Part shown: positions 1-11,504 of the stretch, piece after piece
How positions within the stretch are numbered: position 1 is the stretch's first letter
Layout of the letters: each line of letters begins with the position of its first letter
NCBI GenBank assembly: GCA_905221605.1
Contig: CAJNDS010002745.1
Coordinates: 1,336,203-1,400,202, forward strand
DNA: 64,000 nt
Origin: Symbiodinium natans
Taxonomy: Eukaryota > Sar > Dinophyceae > Suessiales > Symbiodiniaceae
Reading direction: 5' to 3'
Made by a program: the position numbers and the translations under genes
Notes under the pieces: model-generated
The model's input: only the letters and a program-made list of their open reading frames with translations
Told to the model about the DNA's origin: nothing
Databases searched by the model: none

Positions 1-1312
1 AGGGCTTAGGGTTTAGGGCTTAGGGCTCCTCAGCCTCAAAACTCTGGGCTAATTCCGAATGCCTACAGCCTGAACCCTAGAATTCCGGCAAGCATCAGTC
101 TTTGTGTAAAGCGCCCTGGCTGGTGCGGGCGTAGACTAGGCAATCCCGTGCATTATATTCCAGATTTTTCCTTATTGGGTTCTAAACCCTAAACCGAAAA
201 CCCTAAACCCTAAACAAGGTTTCCAGAGCCAACCTATCCGTGATGGCTTCGGGTTTGATTGTTCTTGGTGGGGTCAGGGAGCGGAGGTGTGGCAAGTGTT
301 GAGGGTTCCGGGCGTGAGCCCTCAACCCTAAACCCTCAACCCTAAACCCTAAACCCTATACCCTAAACCTTAAACCCTAAACCCTAAAACCCTAAACCCT
401 AAACCCTAAACCCTAAACCGTTAAGGTCTGAGGCCTTTGTGGCTTGGGTTTTTTGGGGGGTGCAGGCCGCGCCGCAGGTCATTTTATGGACAGCTGACTT
501 CCTTGGCGTAGGCCATGTCTCATCCGGCTTCTCTGTGCCTCAAACCCTAAGCCCAAAACCCTAAAACCCAAAAACCATATAACCCTAAACGCTAACCCAA
601 GAACCTTAAGCCCTTAACCTCAAACCCTAAACCCTAAACCTTAAACCCTAAACCCTCAACCCAACAACAATCCCCGAAGTTTGAAGTCCACAGCCAGCGC
701 TACGCGCATGGCGGCGATTGCCGCAAAGCTGGAGGAGACGTGGCCATCGTGGTTCAGGGTTTAGGGTTTAGGTTTTAGGGTGTAGGGTTTAGGGTTTAGG
801 GTTTAGGGTTTAGAGTTTCGGGTTTAGGGTTTTGAAGACCCCTGGCAGACTCTTCTTCCTGGGCCCTTTAACCCTTAAGCCTGAACAGAAGCGGAAAACC
901 CCAAACTCCAAACGCCAAACCTTGGACGCCTCAAACACGAAACCCTAAACCCCAAACCCTAGACCCCTAAAGACCCTCAGACCCTCAACCCTCAGCCCTA
1001 GATCGTATACTCGACGCCCAAACCCTTGATCGCCAGACCCGAAACCCTGGACCCTGAAAGCCCCCAACGCCTAAACCCTCTGCCCTACACCCTGGACCCC
1101 AACACCCCAAAACCCCACATGTCCCTAAACACTTAAGTCCCCAAATCAAACCGTTGACCTTAAACCCTTCTAAAAGTAACTCCGAAACGAAGAACATACA
1201 TTCGCCATAAGGCTTCCTATTCTCTAGTGAATTCTATGAATAATCTCTAGACCCAAAGATGAAAGCGATAAGTTAAACCAAGTAAAGTAAGATAAAGCTC
1301 CCCAGACCCACA

Positions 1313-1600
1313 ACCCTAAACCCTAAACCCTGAACCCTGAACCCTGAACCCTAAACCCTAAACCCTAACCCCTAACGCCTAAACCCTAAACCCTAAACCC
1401 CAAACCCTAAACCCCTAAACCCCAAACCCCAAACCCGAAATCCTAAACCCTCAACCCTAAACCCTAAACCCGAAACCCCTAAACCCCCAACCCTCAACCC
1501 TAAACCCCAAACCCCAAACCCTAAACCCTGAACCCCAAACCCTAACCCCCAAACCCTAAACCCTAAACCCCTAAACCCTAAACCCTAAACCCTAAGCGAG
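1313..1600. repeat. Degenerate CCCTAAA array
   Basis: About 290 bp of nearly continuous CCCTAAA-type units with frequent CCCCAAA, CCCTGAA, CCCTCAA and one-base slips. It is the longest decayed array in the left block and looks like an old array that has mutated in place. Confidence 0.9.
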
Positions 1601-2880
1601 GCCTTGGCGACGGAGCTGGCCCAGGCAGCCCAGTCGCTGCCGGAACTTCGACTCCGGGAGGCCCCCCCCCCCCCCCCCCCCCCCCCTACGATTTTGCGGT
1701 TTAGGGTTTAGGGTTTCGGGTTTAGGGTTTGGGGTTTGGGGTTTGGGGTTTGGGGTTTGGGGTTTAGGGTTTAGGGCTTAGGTTTAGGGTTTCGGGTTCA
1801 GGGTGCTTAGTTTTTTTTTTTCTTTGGAGGGGGGGGGGGATTGGGGTGTAGCTTTTGGGCTTTAGGGCGGCACTTGTAATTATTTCCCTGAAATAATAGT
1901 GTATTTATTGCTTGCTTGTTTTTTTGTTGGCGGTTTTGGGGGGTGCAGGGTTTAGGGTTTCAGGTGTAGGGTGGCATGGCGATTAGTCTAGTCTTTACGT
2001 CTATACGGTTCCTTCGGGTGTTAGCGGTTTGTTTGGATTTCGTTTTTTCTTTTTTTTTTTGGGGGGGGGGGTCTGGGGGGTTAATTTGAGGTTTAGGGTA
2101 CAGGGGTCTGGGGTTTGGGGATCAGGGCCCGCGGTTCCGGGGGGTTGAGGGTTTGGGGTTAGGGGCTCAGGGGCTTAAGCTTAGGGGCTCAGGGGCTTAG
2201 GATTTTGGAGGTCGGGTTTGTGACGGGCTTAGGCAGTAGCTGCGGTTGGAGTTGGGGATGTCTACAGCCCGAGTTGGTACTTCGGTTGAAGCTGTGTTTT
2301 GCTTCTCTTGTGCCGGAGACCCTGACCGGCACAAGCCCTCAACCCCAAACCCCAAACAAATAGAAACGCAAAATGTGTACGCAAGTGTGTCGTGTTGAAC
2401 ATTGGGAAGGGCAGAAGGAACAATCAACAGCGAGAAGCCCAGAAAAGGCAGCAGCGCCGGACAGCAACCAAACAAGCTACAAGAATCTTCAAAAGGCCTC
2501 AAAAATGTTGCCAAAAGGCCCCAGCACTTTGTGCAAGGGCTTTCAAAGATTTCCAAAAAATGAGGGCTGCCTAAAGCAAAAGAAAAGCTGGTCAAACCCG
2601 GTTAAGACCTGCTCACAACTCGCTCAAAACCCCAGATGCGAACCCTCTACGATTTCTCTAAACCCTAAACCCGAAGCCCCAAGCCTCAACCCTAAACCCT
2701 AAACCCTCAACCCTAAATTTAAGAGCCTCCGGCTCAAGCCGCCGACCCCGCTGGAGCATAGTTGAGAGGTCTAAACCCGCTCGCATGGTTCGAAGATCAT
2801 CCCAGCCTGCTCGGCAGAGTTCTGTGAAACGTTTGGGGGGGTAGGGGGTAGCACCAGGACAAGCGCTCAAGCCAAATAGA

Positions 2881-3055
2881 CGGGTGGGTGGGGGTGGGGG
2901 GGGGGAGGGGGGGGAGGGGGGGTGGGTGCGGGGGGGGGGGGGGGGTGGGGTGGGGGGGTGGGAGGGGGCTGGGGGGGGTGGGGGGGGGTGGGGGGGTGGG
3001 GCGGGGGTGGGGGTGGGGTGGGGGGGTGGGAGGGGGGTGGGGGGTGGGGGGGCCG
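2881..3055 (+). repeat. G-tract region, (GGGGTG)-like low complexity
   Basis: About 175 bp made almost only of G with single T, A or C interruptions. It holds dozens of G-runs of three or more on one strand, a strong G-quadruplex candidate. The glycine-rich ORFs across it are low-complexity artefacts. A similar tract lies at 9672-9767. Confidence 0.9.
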
Positions 3056-3685
3056 AAAACGCTGATTTTGCTGAGGGCGCCCCTACCCCCCTGTGCTGAA
3101 CCGCCTGTTTACGCTGTGCGGGTGGCGCGGTCCTCTACGAAAAAAAAGTGCACCGACCCCCCCCCCCCCCCCCCCCCCCGCGTTTTGGGGGGGCAAGGAG
3201 GGAAGGAGGGAGGTTTTCACCTCCTCAAACCCATCCAACACGCCGCCAGGGTCGGCGGACCCTAACCCCTAAACCCTAGACCCTAAACCCTAAAGCCCAA
3301 ACCCTAAACCCTAAACCCTAAAACACAGCACAGGTCTCCGAAAGCATCGCGCGACAGCTCAAGGATCTGGCGCGAGAGTCGCAGCACGCAGCGCCTGCGG
3401 AGGATGTGTGCCAGACAGACCCGGAAACCCTAAATGCTGGGGTTCAGGGTTTAGGGTTAGGGTTTAGGGTTTAGGGTTGAGGGTTTAGGGTTGAGGGTTT
3501 AGGGTTTAAGGTTTAGGGTTTAGGGTCTAGGGTTTAGGTTTTTGGGTTTAAGGTTTAGGCTTTAGGGTTTAGGGTTTAGGGAACCCCAAAAACTAAGCCT
3601 TCACCCCCCCCCCCCCCCCATGGCTTCCATGCGGCCACCCTACCAAGAGCGCTAAGTTCACTCATGAACACCCTCAACCCTAAAC

Positions 3686-3904
3686 TTGGGATGTTCCCCA
3701 TTATGCTAACAGTCCTCAAAACGGATTATAGGAAACCCTATTATAACCCTAAACCCTAAACCCTAAACCCTAAACCCTAAACCCTAAACCCTAAACCCTA
3801 AACCCTAAACCCTAAACCCTAAACCCTAAACCCTAAACCCTAAACCCTAAACCCTATTATAATCCCTCTTAAGGAGCTGTTAGTATAAGGGGGAACAGCT
3901 AACA
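3686..3904. mobile_element. MITE copy A, split by a telomere-repeat array
   Basis: The left end reads TTGGGATGTTCC followed by a CTAACAGTCCT-like inner arm. The right inner arm reads AAGGAGCTGTTAGTATAAGG and ends in GGGGGAACA, the reverse complement of the left inner arm with some divergence. It matches the copies at 9312, 47292 and 48669. Flanking 8-mers are CCCTAAAC (3678-3685) and CCCTAAGC (3905-3912), consistent with an 8-bp target duplication. The centre is interrupted by 15 CCCTAAA units. Confidence 0.75.
3747..3851. repeat. 15 perfect CCCTAAA units inserted in a MITE
   Basis: Exactly 105 bp, 15 uninterrupted heptamers. It is bounded on both sides by the 11-mer CCCTATTATAA (3736-3746 and 3852-3862). 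The related MITE at 9312-9411 has a single uninterrupted CCCTATTATAA at the corresponding place, so the array plus a duplication of the target was added to an existing element. Confidence 0.93.
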
Positions 3905-4622
3905 CCCTAAGCCCTGAACCTGAAACCCCAATCCGCAGGACGCTGTGCGCCCACAGCTCGAAAGTGCCCTGGTTGCTAGTTCAAGCTCAGCTTCGAGCTT
4001 GGGTTTAGGGTTTAGGGTTTAGGGTTTAGGGTTTAGGATTTCGGGTTTAGGGTTTAGGGGTTAGGGGTTTAGGGTTGAGGGCTTAGCCTTTAGGCGGCCT
4101 TGCAAGTCTTTAGGTTTTGGGGTTGTAAGGTTTGAGCTGCCTCTCTGGGCTTTGAAGCATCTGTGCGGGTCAGCAGCTTTTTCGGGGATTCAGGGCTATT
4201 CTCTGCAAGTCGAGGTTACAAGATTCTGTTTGGTTTGGGCTTGTGGGGTGCCAGGGTTTAGCGTTTACCTTCTGTAAACCGCCCGAGAAGAGGCACCAGC
4301 TTTCTCTCCAGCATTGCGGCGCACAAGCAGTCGGTTTGCGCCCTTGCGGCCAACGGGAAGCACTTGCAGAGTGGATCGGAAGGAGGCGGCCCCACAAGCA
4401 CAGAACCCAAAGCCTGCCAGGGCCTCTGCCAATCCTATCCTCAAAGCCCGTTAACCCTGTAAACCCCAAACCCCAAACCCTAAACCCTAAACCCTGAACC
4501 CTGAACCCTAAACCCTAAACCCTAATCCCTAAACCCCATAATGACATGCGAAGCCCTGTATCCAAAAGCCCAGCCCTTTCGCGAAAGCCGATGGCTGACA
4601 CCTAAAGGCAAGAGGACCTTCA

Positions 4623-4685
4623 CCCTAAACCCTAAACCCTAAACCCTAAACCCTAAACCCTAAACCCTAAACCCTAAACCCTAAA
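4623..4685. repeat. Nine perfect CCCTAAA units
   Basis: Exactly 63 bp, nine perfect heptamers, with sharp edges (CTTCA on the left, GTTTA on the right). One of seven arrays of identical size in the window. Confidence 0.93.
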
Positions 4686-5043
4686 GTTTAACCCTCAACT
4701 TGGCAGGCTGCTTGAAGCAGTGGGACCTTGTGACCGGCCAATGCGTGGGCGAGGTCCAGGGCCATGAGGACGACATTCTGGGCTGCCTCTGGGCTGCCTC
4801 TGGGTGTAGGGTTTAGGGTTTAGGGTTTAGGGTATAGGGTTTAGGGTTTAGGGTTTAGGGTAACCTCTACAAAACCCCCCACAGCCATAAAAAATCCCTC
4901 AGCCCTACACCGCGAAGCTCCTTTTGCGCGTAGGTGGCAGGCGTTGAGGCTTAGCCAGCATCAGGTTTCAAGTGATTTGGGTTTCGAGTTGAGGGGGCTC
5001 CCGGGGCCCAAAAACCCAAAAACCCTAAACCCTAAACCCTAAA

Positions 5044-5123
5044 CCCTAAAACCCTAAAACCCTAAAACCCTAAAACCCTAAAACCCTAAAACCCTAAAAC
5101 CCTAAAACCCTAAAACCCTAAAA
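5044..5123. repeat. Ten CCCTAAAA octamers
   Basis: Ten perfect copies of the octamer CCCTAAAA, flanked on both sides by the usual heptamer CCCTAAA. The octamer TTTTAGGG is the telomere unit of Chlamydomonas. Here it more likely arose by amplification of a one-base slip within a heptamer array. Confidence 0.92.
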
Positions 5124-6659
5124 CCCTAAACCCTCCTGAGTTCATTCTGAGGCTTCGAGTTGGATTCCGAGAGCTTCGCCTCCGTCTCGCGGGACCGGAC
5201 GCTGCCCCTGGGGGCTGCAGTTGGAGATCTCGGGTTTGGGGGTGTTTAGGGTTTAGGGCTTAGGGTTTAGGGTTTAGGGTTAGCCCTAAACCCTAAACCC
5301 AAACAAGGCCGGCACCCTGAACAATTTTTGAGCACCGAGAGTGTACTAAGCCCTCAACCCCGAAACCCGAAACCCTAAATTCCACCCTCAACCCTACACG
5401 CTAAACCCGAAACCCTAAACCCTAAACCCCCTTCGAAGGGGGGGGCCTCAGGAAAATTTGGCGTGGCCTCGGCACCTGCGAGCGAACAGTGGGAGGCCCT
5501 AGCTTGATTCTGAGGGTTGGGTTTTGGGTTTTGGGGTTTAGGGTTTAGGGTTTAGGGTTTAGGGTTTAGGGCTTAGGGTTGAGGGTAACCCTACGCCCTA
5601 AACCCTACCCAAATTCTGGGGTTTGCGGTTTGGCGGTTTCGCTTTGGGGTTAGGAGGCTTCCAGGTTTAGGGTTTTTGCTGGTTTAAGGGTGTAGGAGCA
5701 CGAGGGGCTTCATACCCTAGCTACAGTTTGGGTTTAGGGTTTAGGGGTTTGAGGGTTTAGGGTTTAGGGTTAGGGTTCAGGAAGCATGTTGCGCGCAGCC
5801 CAAGACCGTGAACCCTATACCCGAGATTAAACACCACACGCCAAACCCCATAAACTAGAAACCTTAAACCTTACACCCAAGCCCTAAACCCTAAACCCTA
5901 AAGCCTAAAGCCTAAAGCCGAAAGCCTGAAGCCTAAAGCCAAAAAGCCTAAAGCCTAAAGCCTAAACCCCAAACCCTGAATCCTAAACCTTAAACCCTAA
6001 GCCCTAAACCCTAAGCTCAAAACCTTGAATCCTGATGGCTGATAGGGTGTTTGGGTTTCGGGTTTAGGCAGGGTTTATGGTGATAAGGTTTGGGGTTGAG
6101 CGTTTGGAGGATTTGGGGCTTCGGGTTTGGTGCGCGCAGCTCGACTTCTCAAAACCCTAAGCTCCATAAGCCCTGAACCCAAAGCCCGTACAGCCCCAAC
6201 CCCGAACCTCTAATTCGGCTCTCGAAACCCTAAACCCTAAACCCTAAACCCTAAACCCTAAACCCTAAACCCCAAACCCGGAACCCGAAACCCTAAACCC
6301 TCCAAGAGGCCTTCCACGCGGACTGACCTCTGCAGCTCTGCTGGCCGGCGGCCGGGTGCTTGGCATGCCCTTGTTTAGGGTTTAGGGTTTAGGGTTTAAT
6401 TAGGGTTTAGGGTTTTGGGTTTAAGGCTATTGTCCATGGGACTGGGGCTTGTAAGGCGGAGGGCTGTTTTTAAGGGTTTACGGCTTAGGGTTTTCGGGTT
6501 TGGAGTTATTTTAGGGTTTCGTGTTTGATTGGATGGTTTGAGGATTTAGGGTTTAGGGTTTGGTATTTGCGGTTGTGGGGTGTATGGGGTTAGGGCTTAG
6601 GGGAGTATTTGGGGTTTAGGGTTCAAGAGGTTTTCTGGGTTTGGGGTTAGGGTCGGGGT

Positions 6660-6748
6660 GTTTCCCCTTATCTCAGCAGTCCTTAATAGTGGGACTATCA
6701 TAGGGGGGGGGTACGATAATCCCTGCTCAGGAGCTGTTAACCATCCCA
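6660..6748. mobile_element. MITE copy B, diverged
   Basis: Carries TTTCCCCTTAT, AGCAGTCCTTAATAG, a central G-run and a right arm CTCAGGAGCTGTTAACC followed by ATCCC. These match the order of motifs in the better copies at 9312 and 48669. The outer inverted repeat is partly lost and no target duplication is visible. Confidence 0.55.
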
Positions 6749-8690
6749 AGGTTGAGATAACCAGAGACTTGGATGCTCACTTGGGTGGATGTCTTTTGGG
6801 GTTTCGGGTTTCGGGTGTAGGGGTTCAGGTTTAGGGTTTAGGGTTTAGGGTTTAGGGTTTAGGGTTTAGGGTTCAGGGTTTAGGGTTTAGGGTTTAGGGG
6901 TTCAGGTTGAGGGGTTCAGGGTTTTTGGGGTTTAGGGTTTAGGGGTTCAGGTTTAGGGCCGCGTGTTGCGCTGGGCATGGCTCCAAGCCAGTGGCAGCAA
7001 ACCCTACGGGGGAAGCTATGTATGTTCAGAGTGTTGATCTCGTCCACCTTCTCCTGCCCCGAATCGAAGCTTTCCACCCAGTAAAATTTGGGGCTGCTTT
7101 GCTTCACTGCCATTCTCTTGAAGCTTGAGCTCTTCATTGCTTTGGAAAGATGCATTACGGTCTGGGTCAGAGGCTGGTGGCTTCATCCGTCCTGCGTTGT
7201 GCTCTTCTCGATTTTTATTCCTGCTCCAAATTTTTATTGGTACAATGATTGGTTTTGGATGTCGAGCAACACATAAGAGGTTCTGATCTCGAATATCCTT
7301 GTGGAAGGGGCAGTCGCGCTCTCAGTGACGCTTAGCGGAGGTGCGCTGTTTGCAAGTCGAAAACAACTCCAATTTCCTGAACCCCTAAACCCCGCAACCC
7401 CTAAACCCGAAAACCCTAAACCCTGAACCCTGAACCCTGAACCCTGAAACCCTGAAATCCTGAAACCCTAAACCTTAAACCCTAGCCTCACCTGAAACCC
7501 TACGACCCGAAAACACCCCTAGACCCTGAAACCCCTAAGCCCTAACCCTGAACCCTGAAAGCCTTAAACCCTAAACCCCAAACTCCTAAGCCCTAAACCC
7601 TAAACTCCAACAAGGGGAGCTGGCCTTGGGGGCACGCGACCACGCCATCCACGTCTGGAGCCTGGCTGATGGAGTGACGCTTGGATCTAGGTTTAGGGTT
7701 AGTGTTTTAGGGTTTAGGGTTTAGGGTTTAGGGTCTAGGGTTTGGGGTTTGGGGTTTGGGGTTTAGGGTTTAGGGTTTGGGGTTATTTCACGTGATTGTT
7801 GCTTGATATTGAAAATGATGACTACTGTCGTCATTCGTCTTCTCAGCACTACCATCCTTCTGATCACTACGGTTCTTAGTCTCGTTATTCGTATTGCTGT
7901 TGCTTTTGCTCTTGCTCTTGCTTTTGCTATTGCTACTTCCAGTATGATGACTACTACGATAAAGAAGCTCGCTGTCACCAAAGTTCTGATATCAGAGTGA
8001 TGATTCTTGATGACTATTATCTTTATTTGTTAGGTCGCACTTTGTTCTTAAAGGGCTGCACACCGAGCTCGAATGGCATGTTTCACGTTGCTTTCCTGGC
8101 GAATCGCGCATTCTGGGGGGGGGGGGGGGCTGGATATTCTCAGGCATAGTTTGGAAGATGCCCTCTAAGACATCCAGGGAACCGCCGAAGGAAGCCGAGG
8201 TAGAGTTCGTTGTCGATTGTGGCCCATGCAAGCAGAGACGCTGGCATGCTTCTGTGGTTTCGCCCAGTGCTGGGGTTCTGGGTTTAGGTTTAGGCTTAAG
8301 GTGTTCTGAACGAATCGTCTGGTCTCGACTCTGCTGCCTTGCGGAAGCCTACTCTTCGACACCTGTACCAGGAGAATCCTGGAACCCTTGCAGCTACACA
8401 CTGTACGGGTCGGAATAGATGCTCATAGTATCCCCTGATGGTCCCTGTATAAGTATACGATAAGACCCCCCTGAAATCCGATTCTAATTATTCAGGCCCC
8501 TTGATTAGGGAGTTCAGGGTTTAAGGTTTAGGGTTTAGGGTTTAGGGTGGAGGGTCCCAGGATCGAAGACTAAGGACCCGTCTTCAGGCCCATGTTTTCA
8601 CAGCCCAAAAGGCCGAAAAAATCTCAGAAGCCCCGGACAATTAGGACCCTGGTACCCGGAAACCCTAAACCGTAAACCCTAAACCCTAAA

Positions 8691-8739
8691 CCCCAAACCC
8701 CAAACCCCAAACCCCAAACCCCAAACCCCAAACCCCAAA
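8691..8739. repeat. Seven CCCCAAA units
   Basis: Seven perfect copies of the variant heptamer CCCCAAA lie inside a CCCTAAA array. Homogeneity of the variant shows local amplification of one mutated unit. The mirror variant TTTGGGG occurs eight times at 42632-42687. Confidence 0.92.
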
Positions 8740-9311
8740 CCCTAAACCCTAAACCCTAAACCCTGTACCCTTTTGCGAGTTTTAGGTGCCGCCGGCGATA
8801 CGACGGCCACAGCGATGCAGTGCTTTGCCTGGCGTCGGCGGGCACGGGCGCCTCCAGCTTGAGCTGGGTTTCGGGTTTAGGGTTTAGGGTTTAGGGTTTC
8901 GGGTTTAGGGTTTTGGGTTGTTTAGGGTTTAGGGTTTAGGGCTCTGGGGTTTAGGGCTGAGGGTTCTGGGGTTCTTGGGTTCTGGGGTTTAGGCTTTAGG
9001 GCTCAGGGTGTAAAATTTTTGCTTTGTTTGAGGATGTGGGTTTTGGGTTTCTCGAAGATAGTGTTCCGTGTTCTTGTTTGTCATCCTGAGAATCTACTAC
9101 ATTTTTGTTTCAGTGTTAACAGGGTTCCATGTACTCTAGAGATGCCTGGCAGGGTTTAAGGGCTAAGGACTTTGGGCTTTGTAGGGCCGTGAGGGGTGAG
9201 GTTTATGCAGTTGTCTGGTTTGGGCAGGGGAAGGGGGAGGTTTGTTTGCTGAATGATCATGGTTTGCTTACCTCTTGGTTTCAATTGGCACGTTTTGAGG
9301 TGTGGTTTAGG

Positions 9312-9411
9312 TTGGTATGTTCCCCCTTCTACAAACAGTCCTTAATAGGGATTCTAGCACCCCCTATTATAATCCCTAGTAAGGACTCTTAGTATAAGGG
9401 GGAACATCCCA
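9312..9411. mobile_element. MITE copy C
   Basis: About 100 bp. The left arm carries TATGTTCCCCCTT and ACAGTCCTTA. The right arm carries TAAGGACTCTTAGTATAAGG and GGGGGAACATCCCA. The flanking 8-mers GGTTTAGG (9304-9311) and GGTTTTGG (9412-9419) match at seven of eight positions, consistent with an 8-bp target duplication. It has no coding capacity. The centre holds the uninterrupted CCCTATTATAA that is duplicated in copy A. Confidence 0.75.
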
Positions 9412-9671
9412 GGTTTTGGTTAGGCCGAATCTCGGGGGTGGTCAAGGTGGGGTCTGCTACTTCTTCCCTAAACCGAGGCACAAGCGCGCTGAACCCCAAA
9501 CCCCAAGATCTGAAGCCTGCTCCTTGAACCCGAACCCTAAAAGCATAAATCCCTAAACCCCAAACCCTAAAACCTAGGCCCTAATTGTAAACGCTTGCGC
9601 GCACCGCCTCGGCAGCCGGGCCGGCCCCAGGACAGGAAAGGAGGAAAGAGGGTTTCGCAAAAAGGGGCAGA

Positions 9672-9767
9672 GGGGTGGGGGGGGGGTGGGGGGGGGGGGT
9701 GGGGGGGGGGGGTTGGGGGGGGGGGGTGGGGGGGGGGGTGGGGGGGGGGGGGTGGGGGGGGTTTTTG
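9672..9767 (+). repeat. G-tract region
   Basis: About 95 bp of G-runs separated by single T or TT. It is a G-quadruplex candidate like 2881-3055. The proline- and glycine-rich ORFs that cross it are low-complexity artefacts. Confidence 0.9.
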
Positions 9768-9879
9768 AGGAATTTCCCTGTAGGAGCCACCGAGAGGCAG
9801 GACCCTCCACAGCGTCGGTTTGCAGCTCCTCCAAGCGATTGGGGGGGGTCCCACACGGGGGGGGGGGGGGTGGGTGGCT

Positions 9880-9910
9880 TAAATAGGGTTTATTTGGAAG
9901 CTGGCACTCG
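9880..9910. mobile_element. Half copy of the AAATAGGG terminal-inverted-repeat element
   Basis: Contains AAATAGGGTTTATTTGG and then AAGCTGGCACTCG, next to CACACGGGGGG. The same motifs in reverse-complement order form the right arm of the inverted-repeat element at 36811-36916. Only one arm is recognisable here. Confidence 0.55.
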
Positions 9911-10169
9911 GGTTTTCTTCTTGCCAAACACGTCTGTACTGATGTCACGTCAGTCGTACTATGGTGGCCTCAGGGATAAGAACCAGATAAGACGAACATG
10001 TAAGATCCTCTGCTCTCTTCTCTGTATCTTTCAGTAATGTCAATCCCTTTCTGCCTCATGAAGCATCTTTCTTTGTAGTTCTTCCGTTTATTCCTTTAAC
10101 CTTCTCTTCATCTTCCAACTTTACGTTCTTTATTTAACTTTTGTTTCAAACCCCTCTAAATCTCTCTAT

Positions 10170-10321
10170 ATCTCTATCGCCTCTGCTCTCTCTCTCACTC
10201 TCTCTCACTCTGTCTCACTCTCTCTCACTATCTCTCACTCTCTCTCACTCTCTCTCATTCTCTCTCACTCTCTCTCTCTCTCGGGGCTGGAGGAACCCCG
10301 GAGAGCCCGCGCGCCCACGCC

Positions 10322-10361
<40 letters not shown>

Positions 10362-10386
10362 CTCTCTCTCTCTGTCTCTCTCTGTC

Positions 10387-10428
<42 letters not shown>

Positions 10429-10465
10429 TCTCTTTCTCTCTTCCCGTCTCTATCTCTGTCTCTTT
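10170..10465. repeat. CT/TCTC microsatellite
   Basis: About 300 bp of CTCTCT with scattered A or G, interrupted by about 50 bp of unique sequence near 10283-10326. The Ser/Leu-rich ORF over it is not a gene. Confidence 0.95.
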
Positions 10466-10689
10466 TTCTTTATCGCCAGGTTTCTGGAAAAACAAAGAAA
10501 ACAACGCCAGAAGCGTTTCCATCAGCAAGTCTCACGAACTTCTTGCCTTGCACCATTATCCGAAATAAATGCCACTTGTCGCAAGAACTGCCAAAGGTAG
10601 TGTCTTACTCCCAATTAATAATGTCCGGACCATTACCTGCAAACTGCACGTTCAGGACTTTGGTCAAGTTTGACACACGACAAAGACAT

Positions 10690-11500
10690 CCCCTTTAGAC
10701 TCCTAGCGCAGGAGAACTCCGCACCTGTCGAACTATAGTGCTTCATTTCTGGCCGGGTGGAGTAGTTGCTCCGCTGCGCAGGCTATGCTAGGGAAGCAAG
10801 CCACGCGGACGACGTCCCTGTCTGGAACAAAGACCACAGCATGACGCCACGCCAATACGGTGCCTGTGCCTCGGAAGCCAAGCATGCTTTCTGTCCCCTT
10901 TGCAAACGTGTGATGAGAGCAAACCCTGGCAAGCGGCAGTGGAAATCACAACTGCGCTAAAAGGGCGAATTGCGCAAGTTCTCTTTCCGACCACATACAC
11001 ATACGCTCACACCTAGGCAAGTATGGGAAGGCTAAGCCCTCATCCTCTTTAGAGTCCTGGCACAGGAGAACTCCACAGCTTTCGAACTTTAGTGCTTCAT
11101 TTCTGGCCGGGTGAAGTAATTGCTTCGCTCCGCAGGCTATGTCAAGTCCACATGTTCGTGACTGCGCGACTCCTCAAAGCACACTGACCACAGCACACTG
11201 CTACCTGACACTTGGCAGAGATGCCATCAATGCCTCTAGCCACGCCATGACGCTGCCTGTGTCCCGGAAGCAAGACAAATGAGGCCACGCGGACGACGTC
11301 CCTGTCTGGAACAAAGACCATAACACGACGCCACGCCATTACGGTGCCTGTGCCCTGGAAGCAAAGCATGCTTTCTGTCCCGCTTGCAAACGCATGATGA
11401 CAGGAGACCCTGGCAAGCAGAAGTGGAAACCACAACTGCGCTAGAAGAACGAATTCGGATCACATAGAAATGCTCACACGTAAGCAAGTATGGGAAGGCC
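10690..11500. repeat. Direct repeats at the left side of the large element
   Basis: A unit starting with CATCCYYTTTAGA, followed by GGAGAACTCCGCA-like sequence and GTGCTTCATTTCTGGCCGGG, begins near 10688, 11038 and 11508. The first two units continue into a block containing CACGCGGACGACGTCCCTGT and AACATGACGCCACGCC-like sequence (10795-10960 and 11280-11440). That block is clearly related to the 269-bp tandem array at 25830-28290 and lies in the same orientation. The related repeats therefore bracket the giant gene. The short ORFs here are repeats of one another and are not supported. Confidence 0.8.
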
Positions 11501-11504
11501 AAGC

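Larger units (their letters stand above)
1..9560. repeat. Interstitial telomere-like repeat landscape, left block
   Basis: Most of this stretch is made of CCCTAAA or TTTAGGG heptamers in perfect runs (for example 3747-3851 and 4623-4685) and in decayed forms such as CCCTGAA, CCCCAAA, CCCTCAA and TTTGGGG. Runs alternate in orientation every few hundred bases and are separated by 50-300 bp of unrelated sequence. TTTAGGG is the known telomere unit of plants and of dinoflagellates. Alternating orientation and unique spacers show this is not a true chromosome end. The ORFs here are short, often rich in telomere-encoded peptides, and I see no gene I can support. Confidence 0.9.

Noticed and set aside
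2197-2702. Overlapping ORFs of 109-132 residues as genes
   Set aside because: Conflicting frames, no domain, tails encoded by telomere-like repeats.
1-9560. True chromosome end
   Set aside because: Arrays change orientation repeatedly and similar arrays continue to the other end of the window.
9567-9948. Pro- or Gly-rich ORFs
   Set aside because: Products of the G-tract at 9672-9767.
10141-10698. 185-residue Ser/Leu-rich ORF
   Set aside because: Translated from the CT microsatellite.
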